A DNA stretch of 64,000 bases from Dokdonella sp. (GCF_019634815.1 NZ_JAHCAP010000003.1:62001-126000); one strand, 5' to 3'. Shown: positions 39,102 to 49,706, numbered from the stretch's first letter. Notes: generated by a model from the letters alone, not told the origin. A program made the numbers and translations.

Positions 39102-39977
39102 ATGTTGTGGAGAAAGGGTCGCGCCAGCGACAACGTGGTGCAGGACACGGGTGGCGGCGGTGGTGGCCGGGGTTTCGGCGGCGGTCGCGGCTTGGGTCTG
39201 GGCGGCATCATCCTCGTGGTCATCGTCGGGCTGCTGTTCGGCAAGGATCCCGGGCAGATCCTGCAGATGCTCGGCACGATGGAAGGCGAGCAGGCTGCGC
39301 CCACGCAACAGCGAACGAGTGCGCCAGCCGACAATGAGCAAACCTTGTTCGTGAAAACCGTGCTCGGCAGCACCGAGGATGTCTGGGGCCAGATGTTCAA
39401 GGCCAGCGGCCAGCAGTATCCGGCGCCGACCCTCGTGCTGTTCAACGGCTCGGTGAGATCGGCCTGCGGCGCGGCGTCGGCGGCGATGGGGCCGTTCTAT
39501 TGCCCCGGCGATCGCAAGGTCTATCTCGACCTCACCTTCTTCCAGGAGATGCAGACGCGCTTCCATGCAGCCGGAGATTTCGCGCGCGCCTACGTGATCG
39601 CGCATGAAGTCGGCCACCATGTGCAGAACATCATCGGCATCATGGATCAGGTCGAACAGGCCGCCCGGAACGGCACGCCGATGCAGGGCGCCGAGGGCCT
39701 GTCGGTGCGGCAGGAGCTGCAGGCCGATTGCTTCGCCGGTGTGTGGGCCAATCATTCCCAGCAGCAGCTCAACTGGTTGCAGGCCGGCGACATCGAAGCC
39801 GCGCTCAATGCCGCCAACCAGATCGGCGACGACGCGCTGCAGAAGCAGTCACGCGGCTACGTTGTGCCCGACTCGTTCACGCACGGCTCCTCGGCCGAGC
39901 GTGTGCGCTGGTTCAAGACCGGCTTCACCGCGGGCAACATCAAGAGCTGCGACACCTTCAGCGCCGCGCAGTTGTAA
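39102..39977 (+). CDS. Neutral zinc metallopeptidase (YpfJ family)
   Basis: 291 aa. A Gly/Arg-rich N-terminus (residues 17-34) precedes a single membrane segment (about 34-47, [14 protein letters not shown]), so the catalytic part should face the periplasm. Zinc motif HEVGHH with His168, Glu169 and His172; third ligand region in [33 protein letters not shown] and the conserved C-terminal RVRWFKTGF match the putative neutral zinc metallopeptidase family. The physiological substrate is unknown. Confidence 0.87.
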   Translation: MLWRKGRASDNVVQDTGGGGGGRGFGGGRGLGLGGIILVVIVGLLFGKDPGQILQMLGTMEGEQAAPTQQRTSAPADNEQTLFVKTVLGSTEDVWGQMFKASGQQYPAPTLVLFNGSVRSACGAASAAMGPFYCPGDRKVYLDLTFFQEMQTRFHAAGDFARAYVIAHEVGHHVQNIIGIMDQVEQAARNGTPMQGAEGLSVRQELQADCFAGVWANHSQQQLNWLQAGDIEAALNAANQIGDDALQKQSRGYVVPDSFTHGSSAERVRWFKTGFTAGNIKSCDTFSAAQL

Positions 39978-39998
39978 GCGCGGTTCGATCGGTTTCGT

Positions 39999-40763
39999 TC
40001 AGGGACTTGCGCCCCTGTCGTTGCGAGGCGGCTTGGCGCTGCTGCGCTGGCGCACGAAGATGTGCTTGCCGTTGCCGATCTGGCGCTCTTCGGTTTCGAA
40101 GAGTGCGATTGCCTTGACCAATTCGCTGAGCTTGGCGTACCCATAGTTGCGTGGATCGAAATCCGGCGCTTGCTTGTTGACGATTCCACCCAGCGGACCA
40201 AGTGCCGCCCAGCCATTGTCATCCGAGCAGGCGCTGAGCGCGTTGCGCAGCAGGTTCATGAGTTGCGTATCGCCGCGCAATTCCTTGTCGGTGCGACGCA
40301 CGGGCGCTGGAGCGGTTTTTTCGCCACTTTCGATGGCCAGGACTTCGGTGTAGATGAATTTGTCGCACGCGGTCCGGAAAGGTTCGGGCGTCTTCCTTTC
40401 GCCAAAGCCATAGACGATAAGGCCCGATTCGCGAATGCGTGCGGCAAGGCGGGTGAAGTCTGAATCGCTCGATACCAGGCAGAAACCATCGAAGCGGCCA
40501 CCGTAGAGCAGATCCATCGCATCGATGATCATCGCTGAATCGGTGGCATTCTTGCCAACCGTGTAACGGAACTGCTGGATTGGCTGGATCGAGTGGCGCA
40601 GGAGGACTTCCTTCCAGCCACCGAGGTTGGGCAGGGTCCAGTCGCCGTAGATCCGCTTCACGTGCGCAGTTCCGTACTTGGCGATTTCCCCGAGCAGACC
40701 TTCGATCACACTGGGACTGGCGTTGTCGGCATCAATCAGGACGGCAAGCTTGGTTTGGGTCAC
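39999..40763 (-). CDS. NYN-domain protein with C-terminal OST-HTH/LOTUS domain
   Basis: PIN-like NYN nuclease fold, LabA/DUF88 group, probably RNA-directed. 254 aa. GTG at 40763 is chosen because GGAG lies 8 bases upstream; a TTG two codons earlier is also in frame. Acidic active-site candidates are Asp11 and Asp13 in VLIDADNAS, Asp in ATDSAMIIDAMDLLY, and SDSDF in CLVSSDSDFTRLA. The C-terminal 85 residues form a LOTUS-like winged helix (LMNLLRNALSA, WAALGPLGGIVNKQ, FDPRNYGYAKLSELVKAI). It lies 15 bases upstream of the cyclophilin gene's stop side, but is transcribed after it on the same strand. Confidence 0.85.
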   Translation of the reverse strand: MTQTKLAVLIDADNASPSVIEGLLGEIAKYGTAHVKRIYGDWTLPNLGGWKEVLLRHSIQPIQQFRYTVGKNATDSAMIIDAMDLLYGGRFDGFCLVSSDSDFTRLAARIRESGLIVYGFGERKTPEPFRTACDKFIYTEVLAIESGEKTAPAPVRRTDKELRGDTQLMNLLRNALSACSDDNGWAALGPLGGIVNKQAPDFDPRNYGYAKLSELVKAIALFETEERQIGNGKHIFVRQRSSAKPPRNDRGASP

Positions 40764-40778
40764 TGGCAAGTCTCCAGT

Positions 40779-41687
40779 TCATTTGCTGCGCACAGGCAAT
40801 GGCACGTTGCACAGGCTGATCTTTCCGGCCGGCAGCTTGTACCACTCGTCGCTGCGGTTGCGGCGCGACTCGATCAGCGCCGTGAAGGCCGGCGTGTCGG
40901 TGCGCAGCAGTTCGATTGGAGTGCGCTCGGCTGCCGGAACATCGGCCTCCAGGCGCACCGATTTGATCGGCAGGCGTTGTTCGGGCTTGTCGTAGAAGCC
41001 CATTGCGTCGCTGCCGCGCGGCAGGGCCGAGAGCAGTTCCATGCCCTGCACGACGCGACCGACCAGGGCGATGTTGCGATCAAGGTGGCGGGGCGCCTGA
41101 CCGATCACCACGTAGAGCTCGGAACCATTGCCGGTCTCCACGCCATTGTCACGGCCGGCGCCGACCATGCCGTAGCAATGCGCAAGCCAGGTCTTGCCGG
41201 CCTTGGGGTCGCGTGCAACCGGAAAGCCGTCGCTGAAGCCGACCTCCGGCGCATAGACGTCGCCGTCAGGCAAACGCGTGAACGCGAGCCTGGCATCGAT
41301 CGCGCGCTCGAATTCGGGCGCAAGCGTCTTGCTGGCCGCAGCGAGCGATCGCGCCTTGGCGGCATCGCCGGCATCGGGATCACCCCACTGGGTGACGAAG
41401 TTGTCCTGCACACGCAGGATCGCCAAGCCATCGAAATAGTGGCCGCGCACGAGAGTCTTGATGTTGCTGGCATGCAGCGGCGCATAGCCCGGTGCCAGTT
41501 CGATGATGACACGGCCACTGGCGAGGTCGAGATAGAGCGTGCTGGCAGGGTCGGGTTGGCGCCAGTCGGCGGCGGTGGTCGTCTCGAGCACTTGCTGCAT
41601 CGTGCGCGCCTTGGCCGCTTGCGCGGCCTGGCTCGCGGTGCCAGTGACGGCTGCGGCCGTCAGCAGGATCAAGGGCAGGGCGTGCAT
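40779..41687 (-). CDS. Periplasmic cyclophilin-type peptidyl-prolyl isomerase
   Basis: 302 aa from the ATG at 41687 (GGAG 8 bases upstream). Signal peptide about 1-24 ([20 protein letters not shown]). The cyclophilin core is recognisable in [40 protein letters not shown] and [20 protein letters not shown] followed by [15 protein letters not shown] 45-residue insertion and a long C-terminal tail after the core make it larger than PpiA. Annotated relatives in xanthomonads are of similar length. It is followed by the NYN gene on the same strand. Confidence 0.87.
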   Translation of the reverse strand: MHALPLILLTAAAVTGTASQAAQAAKARTMQQVLETTTAADWRQPDPASTLYLDLASGRVIIELAPGYAPLHASNIKTLVRGHYFDGLAILRVQDNFVTQWGDPDAGDAAKARSLAAASKTLAPEFERAIDARLAFTRLPDGDVYAPEVGFSDGFPVARDPKAGKTWLAHCYGMVGAGRDNGVETGNGSELYVVIGQAPRHLDRNIALVGRVVQGMELLSALPRGSDAMGFYDKPEQRLPIKSVRLEADVPAAERTPIELLRTDTPAFTALIESRRNRSDEWYKLPAGKISLCNVPLPVRSK

Positions 41688-41770
41688 GGGCGATCTCCGT
41701 GCGGTCGGCAAGCAGCGCCGCAGCGTAGCAGGAGCAATGCGACCCTGCCCGGTCGAGGTACGCGCGTGCT

Positions 41771-43018
41771 TCAGCGCGCGGCGTGACGGCGGAAAAAGGC
41801 ACGCACCTCGGGGTAGACCACGTCACGCCAGCGGCGTCCGCTGAAGATGCCGTAATGACCGGCCCCCTGGATTTCCAGATGCTGGCGACGACTGGTCGAG
41901 ATGCGTGGGCACAGCTCATGTGCGGCGCGGGTCTGGCCTATGCCGGAAATGTCGTCGAGCTCGCCCTCGATCGTGAGCAGGGCGGTGCGGCGAATCGCCT
42001 CGGGCGCGACGCGCTCGCCGTTGATGTGCCAGTTGCCACGCGGAAGCGAGAATTCCTGGAACACGGTGCGGATGGTGTCGAGGTAGAACTGCGCCGGCAT
42101 GTCGAGCACGGCGTTGTATTCATCGTAGAAATGCCGATGCGCCTCGGCATCGTCGAGGTCTCCGCGCAAGAGATTCCGGTAGAAATCCCAGTGCGCGGAA
42201 AAATGTCGACTCGGGTTCATCGCCACGAAGCCGGCATGCTGCAGGAAACCCGGATAGACGCGTCGGCCGCTGCCGGGGTAATTCGGCGGTACTGCGAACA
42301 CCACGTTGGTTTCGAACCACGAGTACGGCTTGCGCGTGGCCAGGTCATTGACTTGGGTTGGCGCCTTGCGTGGATCGATCGGCCCGCCCATGAGGACCAG
42401 CGAGCGCGGTGTGGGCTCGCCCGCGCTGGCCATCAGCGACACCGCGGCCAGCACCGGCACGGTCGGCTGGCATACCGACATCACGTGCAACTTGTCTGCG
42501 CCCAGATGGGTGATGAAGCGGCGCATCAGGGCGACGTAATCGTCGAGTCCGAACAGGCCGTCGGCCAGCGGCACCATGCGCGCATCGATCCAGTCGGTGA
42601 TGTAGACATCGTGGTCGCGCAACAAGGTTCGCACGGTGTCGCGCAGCAGGGTTGCGTGATGTCCGGACAGCGGCGCCACCACCAGCACGACGGGATCGGC
42701 ACGCAACTTCTTGAGCGTTGTCGGATCATCGCTGTAGCGCTTGAAGTGCAGCAGGTGGCAGAACGGCGTTTCCAGCGCGCGTTCCTCGATCACCGCGGCA
42801 TCGCGATCATGCGCGTGGACCGAGGTGATGCCGAAGGCGGGTTTCTCGTAATCCTTGCCAAGCCGGTAGAACAGTTCGAGTCCGGCACTGATGCGTTCCA
42901 CGCCCGGCATGCGGCCGGTCCAGTTGTCGGGTGAGGTCAATGCGTTCGCAACGGCCCCAGACCACGCGACCCAGGGATTGAGCAGGGCGCGGTTGATTTC
43001 GTGGAAGTGGTAAAGCAT
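41771..43018 (-). CDS. phaZ: Intracellular polyhydroxyalkanoate depolymerase
   Basis: Mobilises stored PHA/PHB granules. 415 aa from the ATG at 43018 ([15 protein letters not shown]); a TTG eight codons upstream is also in frame but less likely. The nucleophile position is Cys183 in [10 protein letters not shown], the same residue type and number as the catalytic Cys of the Ralstonia eutropha intracellular enzyme. [20 protein letters not shown] and [13 protein letters not shown] precede it; the C-terminal PHB_depo_C part contains [17 protein letters not shown] and [13 protein letters not shown] with the His. No PHA synthase is in the window. Confidence 0.92.
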   Translation of the reverse strand: MLYHFHEINRALLNPWVAWSGAVANALTSPDNWTGRMPGVERISAGLELFYRLGKDYEKPAFGITSVHAHDRDAAVIEERALETPFCHLLHFKRYSDDPTTLKKLRADPVVLVVAPLSGHHATLLRDTVRTLLRDHDVYITDWIDARMVPLADGLFGLDDYVALMRRFITHLGADKLHVMSVCQPTVPVLAAVSLMASAGEPTPRSLVLMGGPIDPRKAPTQVNDLATRKPYSWFETNVVFAVPPNYPGSGRRVYPGFLQHAGFVAMNPSRHFSAHWDFYRNLLRGDLDDAEAHRHFYDEYNAVLDMPAQFYLDTIRTVFQEFSLPRGNWHINGERVAPEAIRRTALLTIEGELDDISGIGQTRAAHELCPRISTSRRQHLEIQGAGHYGIFSGRRWRDVVYPEVRAFFRRHAAR

Positions 43019-43187
43019 CGGCGCAAGGGCCTCTTGTGGCAACGCATCATTCTAGGGCAACGGTGCGCATTGGGCGCAACTGCTGCGCCGAGGGCGCAGT
43101 GCCATGACCAAAGCCACACGGTGAACCTGGACATGCATGCGAAAATGAGGGCTTTGCCGACGGCGCGTCGGTGTGAGGAGCCAGCAG

Positions 43188-45098
43188 ATGAATCGGCAGA
43201 TGAGTGTCCTGGGCATGGTGTTGTCGACGATGACCGGCGCGGCCTGCGCGCAATCGCCCAGGATTCCGGCGCCGATCGATCAGCCATATGCCGGCACGAT
43301 CCGACTGGATGTCGATGCAACCGATTTGCAGCGGCACATTTTCCGCGTGCACGAGGAAATCCCCGTGACGGCCGGCCCGCTGACCTTGCTTTATCCGCAG
43401 TGGCTGCCCGGCAAGCATGCGCCGCGCGGACCGATCTCGAGTCTGGCCGGTCTGGTTGCCAGCGGTGGGGGGCAGCGGATCGAGTGGCAGCGCGATCCAT
43501 TGGACGTCTACGCATTCCACTTCGACATTCCGCCCGGCGTCGACACGCTCAAGCTCGATTTCCAGTATCTCTCGCCGCAACAGGGCGCACAGGGCCGCGT
43601 GGTGATGACGCCCGAGATGCTCAACCTTCAATGGGACTCGGTTGCCCTCTATCCGGCCGGACATGCGGCGCGGGCAATCATCGTCAATCCTGCCGTGAAG
43701 TTGCCCGCGGGATGGCAGTTCGCCGGCGCACTCGATGTCGCCGATGGCGAGAAACCCAATCAGGCTGGCGCGGATGGCGTCGCGCGTTTCAAGCCGGTGT
43801 CCTTCGAGACGCTGGTCGACTCGCCGCTGTTTGCCGGTCGCCATTTCAAGCGCATCGAGCTGGCGACCAGCAAGCCCGTGCATCTCAACATCGTTGCCGA
43901 CTCGGCCAAGTCGCTGGAAACCAAGCCCGAGCAGGTCAAGGCCCATGTGCGCATGGTCGAGCAGGCCCGCAAGCTGTTCGGCTCGCAGCACTACGATCAC
44001 TACGACTTCCTGCTCGCGCTCACCGATCAGCTCGGTGGCATCGGCCTCGAGCACCATCGTTCGAGCGAGAATTCGGGCGATCCCGGCTATTTCACCGAGT
44101 GGGACAGGAACGCGCCGGGCCGCGGCCTGCTGCCGCATGAATTCACGCATTCCTGGAATGGCAAGTTCCGCCGCCCGGCAGGTTTGAGCACCGCCAATTT
44201 CAGCGTGCCGATGCAGGATGACCTGCTATGGGTCTACGAGGGGCAGACGCAATACTGGGGCTTCGTTCTCGCCGCCCGCTCGGGGTTGTGGAGCGCCGAG
44301 CAGGCGCGCGATGCGCTCGCCGGGGTGGTCGCCACCTATTCGGACAACCGTCCGGGATTTGCCTGGCGCAACGTGCAGGACACCACCAACGATCCGACCA
44401 TCGCCGCGCGGCGCGCCTTGCCCTACCGCAACTGGCAGATGAGCGAGGATTATTACAGCGCGGGTCAGCTGATCTGGCTCGCGGTCGATGCCAAGCTGCG
44501 CGAGATCACGCGTGAAAAGCGCTCGCTCGATGACTTCGCGCGCGCGTTCTTCGGCGTCGACGATGGCAGTTGGAAGGTCAGCACCTACGAGTTCGATGAC
44601 GTGATCGCGGCACTCGACAAGGTGGCGCCGCACGATTGGGCGGGCTTTCTGCGCGAACGACTCGATGCCCACCAGGCGCCACTCGATGGTGTTGCCGCCA
44701 GCGGCTGGAAGCTTGTGTACACGGACACGCCCAGTGCGTTCCAGAAGGATGCCGAGGCCAAACGCAAGAGCGCCGACTACACGGCCTCGCTCGGCTTTTC
44801 GCTGGGCGACGGCGGCGTGGTCACCGACGTGCTCTGGGATGGCCTGGCCTTCAATGCCGGCGTCACTCCGACCAGCACGATCGTCGCGGTCGATGGCCGC
44901 GCCTACAAGCCTGACGTGCTCAAGGATGCAGTGACCGCGGCCAAGACCGGCACGGCGCCAATCGAACTGCTGCTCAAGGACGGCGTGCGATATCGCAGCG
45001 TTCGCATCGACTATCACGGTGGCCTCAAGTATCCGCGCCTGCAGCGCATTGATGGCGTGCCGGACCGCCTCAGCGCGATTCTGGCGCCGCGCAGGTAA
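43188..45098 (+). CDS. M61 family metallopeptidase (glycyl-aminopeptidase type) with PDZ domain
   Basis: 636 aa from the ATG at 43188 with GAGGAG 7 bases upstream. Signal peptide about 1-21 (VLSTMTGAACA). N-terminal beta domain (TLLYPQWLPGKHAPRGPI), then the zinc motif HEFTH with His317, Glu318 and His321, followed by VYEGQTQYWG carrying the third ligand. A C-terminal PDZ-like domain (DVLWDGLAFNAGVTPTSTIV) completes it. It matches the M61 peptidases of Xanthomonadales that cleave N-terminal Gly/Ala. Probably periplasmic. Confidence 0.9.
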   Translation: MNRQMSVLGMVLSTMTGAACAQSPRIPAPIDQPYAGTIRLDVDATDLQRHIFRVHEEIPVTAGPLTLLYPQWLPGKHAPRGPISSLAGLVASGGGQRIEWQRDPLDVYAFHFDIPPGVDTLKLDFQYLSPQQGAQGRVVMTPEMLNLQWDSVALYPAGHAARAIIVNPAVKLPAGWQFAGALDVADGEKPNQAGADGVARFKPVSFETLVDSPLFAGRHFKRIELATSKPVHLNIVADSAKSLETKPEQVKAHVRMVEQARKLFGSQHYDHYDFLLALTDQLGGIGLEHHRSSENSGDPGYFTEWDRNAPGRGLLPHEFTHSWNGKFRRPAGLSTANFSVPMQDDLLWVYEGQTQYWGFVLAARSGLWSAEQARDALAGVVATYSDNRPGFAWRNVQDTTNDPTIAARRALPYRNWQMSEDYYSAGQLIWLAVDAKLREITREKRSLDDFARAFFGVDDGSWKVSTYEFDDVIAALDKVAPHDWAGFLRERLDAHQAPLDGVAASGWKLVYTDTPSAFQKDAEAKRKSADYTASLGFSLGDGGVVTDVLWDGLAFNAGVTPTSTIVAVDGRAYKPDVLKDAVTAAKTGTAPIELLLKDGVRYRSVRIDYHGGLKYPRLQRIDGVPDRLSAILAPRR

Positions 45099-45119
45099 GG
45101 CGCGGGAAGGGGCGCATCG

Positions 45120-46409
45120 ATGACGGGCCGACGTGCAGCCGGCGCAACGGGGTTGCAGCGCCCATTGAGTCTGCAGCAGGCGCGCAACCTGCACCTGGCG
45201 GCGCAGGCGTTGGCCGCGCCGCCACGCCGGCGCGCGCGCAAGGCCGATGTCGCAGCCGCGATCGCGCGCATGCGCGTCTTGCAGATCGATACCATCCATG
45301 TGGTGGCGCGCAGCCCGTATCTGGTGCTGTTCTCGCGCCTTGGCAACTACCGATCGCAGTGGCTTGACGAAACGCTCGCTGAAGGCGCGATCTTCGAATG
45401 CTGGGCACACGAGGCCTGTTTCGCACCGATCACCGATCTTGCCTTGCATCGGACCGAAGTCGGTGAGGGCGTGCGGCCGGGACATTGGGCGATCCGCAGC
45501 GCGCAGCGCACGCATGCACGACAACCGCAGGCGCTGACGGAACTGCTTGTCCACATCCGCACGCACGGCGCGGTGAAGTCGTCGGATTTTCGGCGTGAGC
45601 ACGGCAGCGGCGGCGGTTGGTGGGGCTGGAAGGACGAAAAGCGCTGGCTCGAGGCCCTGTTCGCTCGCGGCGAACTCATGATCGCGCGACGCGAGAACTT
45701 TCAACGCGTCTACGATTTGCGCGAGCGGGTGCTCGCCAATGCGAGCCGCTCTCACGCTGTTGCCGACGACTTGATGGATCCGCATGCGCGCGAGCGTGCC
45801 TTCGTGCTCGGCGCGGTGCGGGCATTGGGAATCAGCCAGGCGCGCTGGATCAACGACTATTTTCGCAGCGGTCGCAGGCTGCGCGATGCGCATCTCGTCG
45901 AATTCGTTGAAAGCGGCGACTTGCTGCGCGTCGAAGTGGCCGGTTGGGACGCGCCGGCCTATGTGCATGCCGATCACGCCGCCCTGCTCGTCGCCGCGCG
46001 TGCGGGCCGCCTGCGCGCGACGCATACGACCCTGTTGTCGCCTTTCGATCCGGTCGTCTGGGATCGCCAACGCGCCGCGAGCCTGTTTGATTTTGACTAC
46101 CGGATTGAATGCTACACGCCGGCTTCCAAGCGCCGCCATGGGTATTACGTACTGCCGATCCTGCATCGCGGTCGCTTGGTCGGCCGTATCGATGCCAAGG
46201 CGCATCGCGGGGAAGGCCGCTTCGAGATCAAGTCGCTGTCGCTGCAAGAGGGCGTGGTCGCCGATGCCGCATTGGCCGATGCGCTGGCGCGTGCGATCAG
46301 CGATTGCGCGGCTTGGCACGCCACGCCGCGGGTCACGCTCGGGCAGCGCGCGCCGAGCGCATTCGCTGCGCTGTTGCGCGCAGCCTTGCGCGCCGCTGAT
46401 ACCCGCTGA
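45120..46409 (+). CDS. YcaQ/AlkX-type DNA glycosylase (winged-helix)
   Basis: HTH_42 family enzyme; E. coli YcaQ (AlkX) unhooks interstrand crosslinks and removes bulky N7 adducts. 429 aa. The catalytic motif is Q-I-D in RMRVLQIDTIHVVARSPYLV, the AlkX-type QxD rather than the AlkZ-type QxQ. Other family segments are FSRLGNY, FECWAHEACFAPI, GGGWWGWKDEKRWLEALFARGEL, LSPFDPVVWDR and FDFDYRIECYTPASKRRHGYY. It starts 21 bases after the M61 gene and may be co-transcribed with it. Confidence 0.9.
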   Translation: MTGRRAAGATGLQRPLSLQQARNLHLAAQALAAPPRRRARKADVAAAIARMRVLQIDTIHVVARSPYLVLFSRLGNYRSQWLDETLAEGAIFECWAHEACFAPITDLALHRTEVGEGVRPGHWAIRSAQRTHARQPQALTELLVHIRTHGAVKSSDFRREHGSGGGWWGWKDEKRWLEALFARGELMIARRENFQRVYDLRERVLANASRSHAVADDLMDPHARERAFVLGAVRALGISQARWINDYFRSGRRLRDAHLVEFVESGDLLRVEVAGWDAPAYVHADHAALLVAARAGRLRATHTTLLSPFDPVVWDRQRAASLFDFDYRIECYTPASKRRHGYYVLPILHRGRLVGRIDAKAHRGEGRFEIKSLSLQEGVVADAALADALARAISDCAAWHATPRVTLGQRAPSAFAALLRAALRAADTR

Positions 46410-46454
46410 GGCGCGGCGCGCGTACCATGCGCCGAGCCGGTCAGGGTCCGGCGG

Positions 46455-47144
46455 ATGGATGCCTTTGCCATGCTCTCAGCCACCGACACGGTCATTCGCC
46501 TGCTGCTCGCCGCCGCACTCGGCGCGGTGGTCGGCATCGAGCGCGAACGTCATGAATGGGCGGCCGGCCTGCGCACGCACATGCTGGTGTGCCTGGGCGC
46601 GGCGCTGGCGATCATCGTCTCGGCGTTCGGCTTTCGTGACGTACTCGGCACGCCCGCGGTCGTACTCGATCCGTCGCGCATTGCCGCGGGCGTGATCAGC
46701 GGCATCGGTTTTCTCGGCGCGGGCACGATCATCTTTCTCGAACGCGAGAACGTCATCCACGGCCTCACCACGGCAGCCGGATTGTGGGTGGTTGCCGCGG
46801 TCGGCCTCGCCGTGGGCGCCGGGATGTACCTGGCCGCGGGCGTCGCCACCGCGATCGCCTGGATCACGCTGGCCGCGATCAAACCGCTCGAGCGGCGTTT
46901 CCTCGCGCGGCCGGGCAAGGTGCGCATCCTCGCCACGCTCGATGCCGGCGCCGACCTGCATGCAATCCAGGCCGTGCTCGCCGCAGACGGCCAGTTGCCA
47001 CAGAAGATGACGCTGCGCCGGCTCGACGGTGCCGACGAAGTCGAGCTCCTGCTCACGCGCGGCATCGATGCCGGCCGGCTTGCGCAGTTGTCCGGTGCGC
47101 TCCGCGCCTTGCCCGGCCTGCGCACGCTCGAAGTCCATCGCTGA
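46455..47144 (+). CDS. MgtC/SapB family membrane protein
   Basis: 229 aa. Four to five membrane helices in the first ~150 residues with the family signature LAAALGAVVGIERERHEWAAGLRTHMLVCLG split over helices 1-2, ISGIGFLGAGTIIF and GLTTAAGLWVVAAVGLAVGAGMY. A C-terminal ACT-like cytoplasmic domain follows (about 155-229). MgtC relatives affect survival at low Mg2+ and modulate ATP synthase, but many family members have other unknown roles. An alternative ATG lies at 46470. It converges toward rhlE across the REP cluster. Confidence 0.9.
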   Translation: MDAFAMLSATDTVIRLLLAAALGAVVGIERERHEWAAGLRTHMLVCLGAALAIIVSAFGFRDVLGTPAVVLDPSRIAAGVISGIGFLGAGTIIFLERENVIHGLTTAAGLWVVAAVGLAVGAGMYLAAGVATAIAWITLAAIKPLERRFLARPGKVRILATLDAGADLHAIQAVLAADGQLPQKMTLRRLDGADEVELLLTRGIDAGRLAQLSGALRALPGLRTLEVHR

Positions 47145-47173
47145 CCCCGCATTGCCCTGCGCGCCCACCCTTC

Positions 47174-47430
47174 GAGCGATGCAGGAGCGATGTAGGAGCG
47201 ACGGCAGTCGCGACAGGCTTCGCGCCCAACCTCGCAACCACCTTCGCAACTGGCCGGAGCAGGAACGGTGTAGGAGCGACGGCAGTCGCGACAGACTTCG
47301 CAACCGGCCGGAGCAGGAGCGATGCAGGAGCGATGTAGAAGCGATGTAGGGGCGATGTAGGAGCGACGGAAGTCGCGACCGGCTTCGCGACCAACCTCGC
47401 AACCGCCTTCGCTGTCGGCTTCAGCCGCGA
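47174..47430. repeat. REP-like repeat cluster with 11-bp tandem expansion
   Basis: Three near-identical ~32-base units (47191-47222, 47269-47300, 47356-47387) read TGTAGGAGCGACGG followed by CAGTCGCGAC (AAGTCGCGAC in the third) and a trailing CTTCG. Each contains the palindrome GCGAC-GGMA-GTCGC. The head of the third unit is preceded by four more copies of an 11-mer GYAGRRGCGAT in tandem (47313-47367 in total), and the first unit by one or two. A degenerate unit (GGCTTCAGCCGCGA) ends the cluster. The form matches REP/BIME elements common in Xanthomonadales and Pseudomonas. It lies between two convergent genes. Confidence 0.85.
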
Positions 47431-47451
47431 TCGCCCGTGCGCGACCTGCGT

Positions 47452-48768
47452 TCAGGCCGGCCGTGAATTGCGCTGGTCGCCACGAGCGCGGCGGCGCTTG
47501 CGCGTGCCGGCCTTGGCTGGCGCGGCGACCTTGGCGGCATGTGCATGGCGCGGGTTGCCACCGCCGGGGCGGCCCTGGCGCGGCTTCTGCGTCGGCCGGG
47601 CACTGGCGCCATCGTCGGTGCGAATGGGGCGCGAGGGTTCGAAGCCGGCGATCGGCGCGATCTCGATGTCCTGCTTGAGCAGGCGACGGATATCGCGCAG
47701 CAGACCTTCTTCTTCGTGACTCACCAGCGATATCGCCATGCCTTCTGCGCCAGCGCGACCGGTGCGGCCGATGCGGTGCACGTAGTCCTCTGCAACCATT
47801 GGCAGATCGTGGTTGATCACCAGCGGCAACTGGTCGATGTCCAGGCCGCGCGCGGCGATGTCGGTGGCGACCAGTACGTGGATCTTGCCGCTCTTGAAAT
47901 CGGCCAGCGCGCGCGTGCGCTGGTTCTGGCTCTTGTTGCCGTGGATCGCGGCGGCGCGCAGGCCGGCCTTGTCGAGCATCTTGGCGAGTTTGTCGGCGCC
48001 ATGCTTGGTGCGACCGAACACCAGGGTTTGGCGCGCGTCGTTCTCCAGCAGGTGCAGCAGCAGGTCACGCTTGCGCGCACTGTCGACCGGATGCACGCGA
48101 TGCGTGACCGTCGCTGCGACGCTGTTGGGCTTGGCGATCTGGATCTCGACCGGCGTGCGCATGAATTCGCTCGCCAATGCCTTGATTTCTGGCGCGAAGG
48201 TCGCCGAAAACAGCCAGGTGATGCGGTTCTGCCGCGGCAGATGGCCGAGGATGCGCTTGATCGAGGGCAGGAAGCCCATGTCGAGCATGCGATCGGCTTC
48301 ATCGAGCACCAGCACCTCGATGCGCGAGAGATCGACCGTGCGCTGCTGGATGTGGTCGATCAGGCGACCCGGCGTGGCGATGAGGATGTCCACGCCGCGA
48401 CGCAGCGCGTCGATCTGCGGATTGATGCCGACACCACCGAATACCGTGGTCGAACGCGCGCCGAGGTGCTTGCCATAGGCGCGCATGCTGTCCTGGATCT
48501 GCGCGGCGAGCTCGCGTGTGGGCGTGAGAATCAGGGCGCGCGGTGCCCTCGCTTGCGTCGGTTGGCGCGCGCTGACATAGAGGCGCTCGAGCAGGGGCAG
48601 GGCGAAGGCGGCGGTCTTGCCGGTGCCGGTCTGTGCGCCGGCGAGCAAGTCGCGGCCTTCGAGCGCGGGCGGAATCGCCGCAGCCTGGATCGGCGTGGGT
48701 TCGCTGTAGCCCTGTTCGTTGAGCGCGCGCAGCAGGGCGGGCGCAAGGCCGAGGGTCTGGAATGACAT
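47452..48768 (-). CDS. rhlE: DEAD-box RNA helicase RhlE
   Basis: ATP-dependent RNA helicase linked to ribosome maturation and mRNA decay. 438 aa. ATG at 48768 with AAGGAG 7 bases upstream. Q motif [20 protein letters not shown], motif [10 protein letters not shown], Ia [61 protein letters not shown] and [14 protein letters not shown] are all intact. The C-terminal ~60 residues form an Arg/Lys/Gly-rich tail typical of RhlE. It has a long upstream region. Confidence 0.95.
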   Translation of the reverse strand: MSFQTLGLAPALLRALNEQGYSEPTPIQAAAIPPALEGRDLLAGAQTGTGKTAAFALPLLERLYVSARQPTQARAPRALILTPTRELAAQIQDSMRAYGKHLGARSTTVFGGVGINPQIDALRRGVDILIATPGRLIDHIQQRTVDLSRIEVLVLDEADRMLDMGFLPSIKRILGHLPRQNRITWLFSATFAPEIKALASEFMRTPVEIQIAKPNSVAATVTHRVHPVDSARKRDLLLHLLENDARQTLVFGRTKHGADKLAKMLDKAGLRAAAIHGNKSQNQRTRALADFKSGKIHVLVATDIAARGLDIDQLPLVINHDLPMVAEDYVHRIGRTGRAGAEGMAISLVSHEEEGLLRDIRRLLKQDIEIAPIAGFEPSRPIRTDDGASARPTQKPRQGRPGGGNPRHAHAAKVAAPAKAGTRKRRRARGDQRNSRPA

Positions 48769-49224
48769 GGTGTTGCTCCTTGAGATTGAACACCGCGCGC
48801 ACGGCAGCGGCCTGCCTGAAGCAGGTCGCGCGATGGGTCGCGGTGGGCCGGTCACGAAGACCGGCGATGTCGCAGCGTTCCCGATGACCGCGCTGCAGAC
48901 ACTGGATGGGCGGATCGCGTCGACCGACATGGCCGCGGATTCCGGATTTGTGGCGACGAAGGCCGAACGGCGTGATGTCGACGGGCTTGCGTGAAACGCT
49001 TGCCGGCAGGGACACCCGAGGGAAGATCGCGAAAGCGGCGCTACAAACGCGGCGCATTGTACGGGATTTTCCGAGCGACTGCGCCGACGATCCACGGCGG
49101 TTCAGGCGCGCGACAGCAGGGCTCGCCGCTAGAATGTCCGCATGCGTGCATTTGCCCAGCTCCCGGTTCGTCTCTCGACTCGATTCCCGGTCGCCGCTTG
49201 CACCACCGCTGCGGGCCCGTTCGC
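48769..49224. other. Divergent intergenic region between rhlE and hslR
   Basis: 456 bases without a supported gene; frames on both strands lack recognisable motifs. It includes the strong rhlE ribosome binding site (AAGGAG, minus strand, 48776-48781). The space is large enough for a long structured rhlE leader, but I could not define a promoter or a riboswitch fold. Confidence 0.45.
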
Positions 49225-49650
<426 letters not shown>

Positions 49651-49706
49651 GCGTGGGCGCCACGTGCCGGCGCTTGTGCGGGAAAGGTCCTGCGCCCGCT
49701 GCGTCA

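Noticed and set aside
44226..46319. 697-codon open frame spanning the M61 and ycaQ genes on the minus strand
   Set aside because: Crosses two well-supported genes in antisense and has no recognisable domain.
47174..47430. CRISPR array
   Set aside because: Repeats are palindromic and irregularly spaced, with tandem 11-mers rather than unique spacers of constant length; no cas genes.
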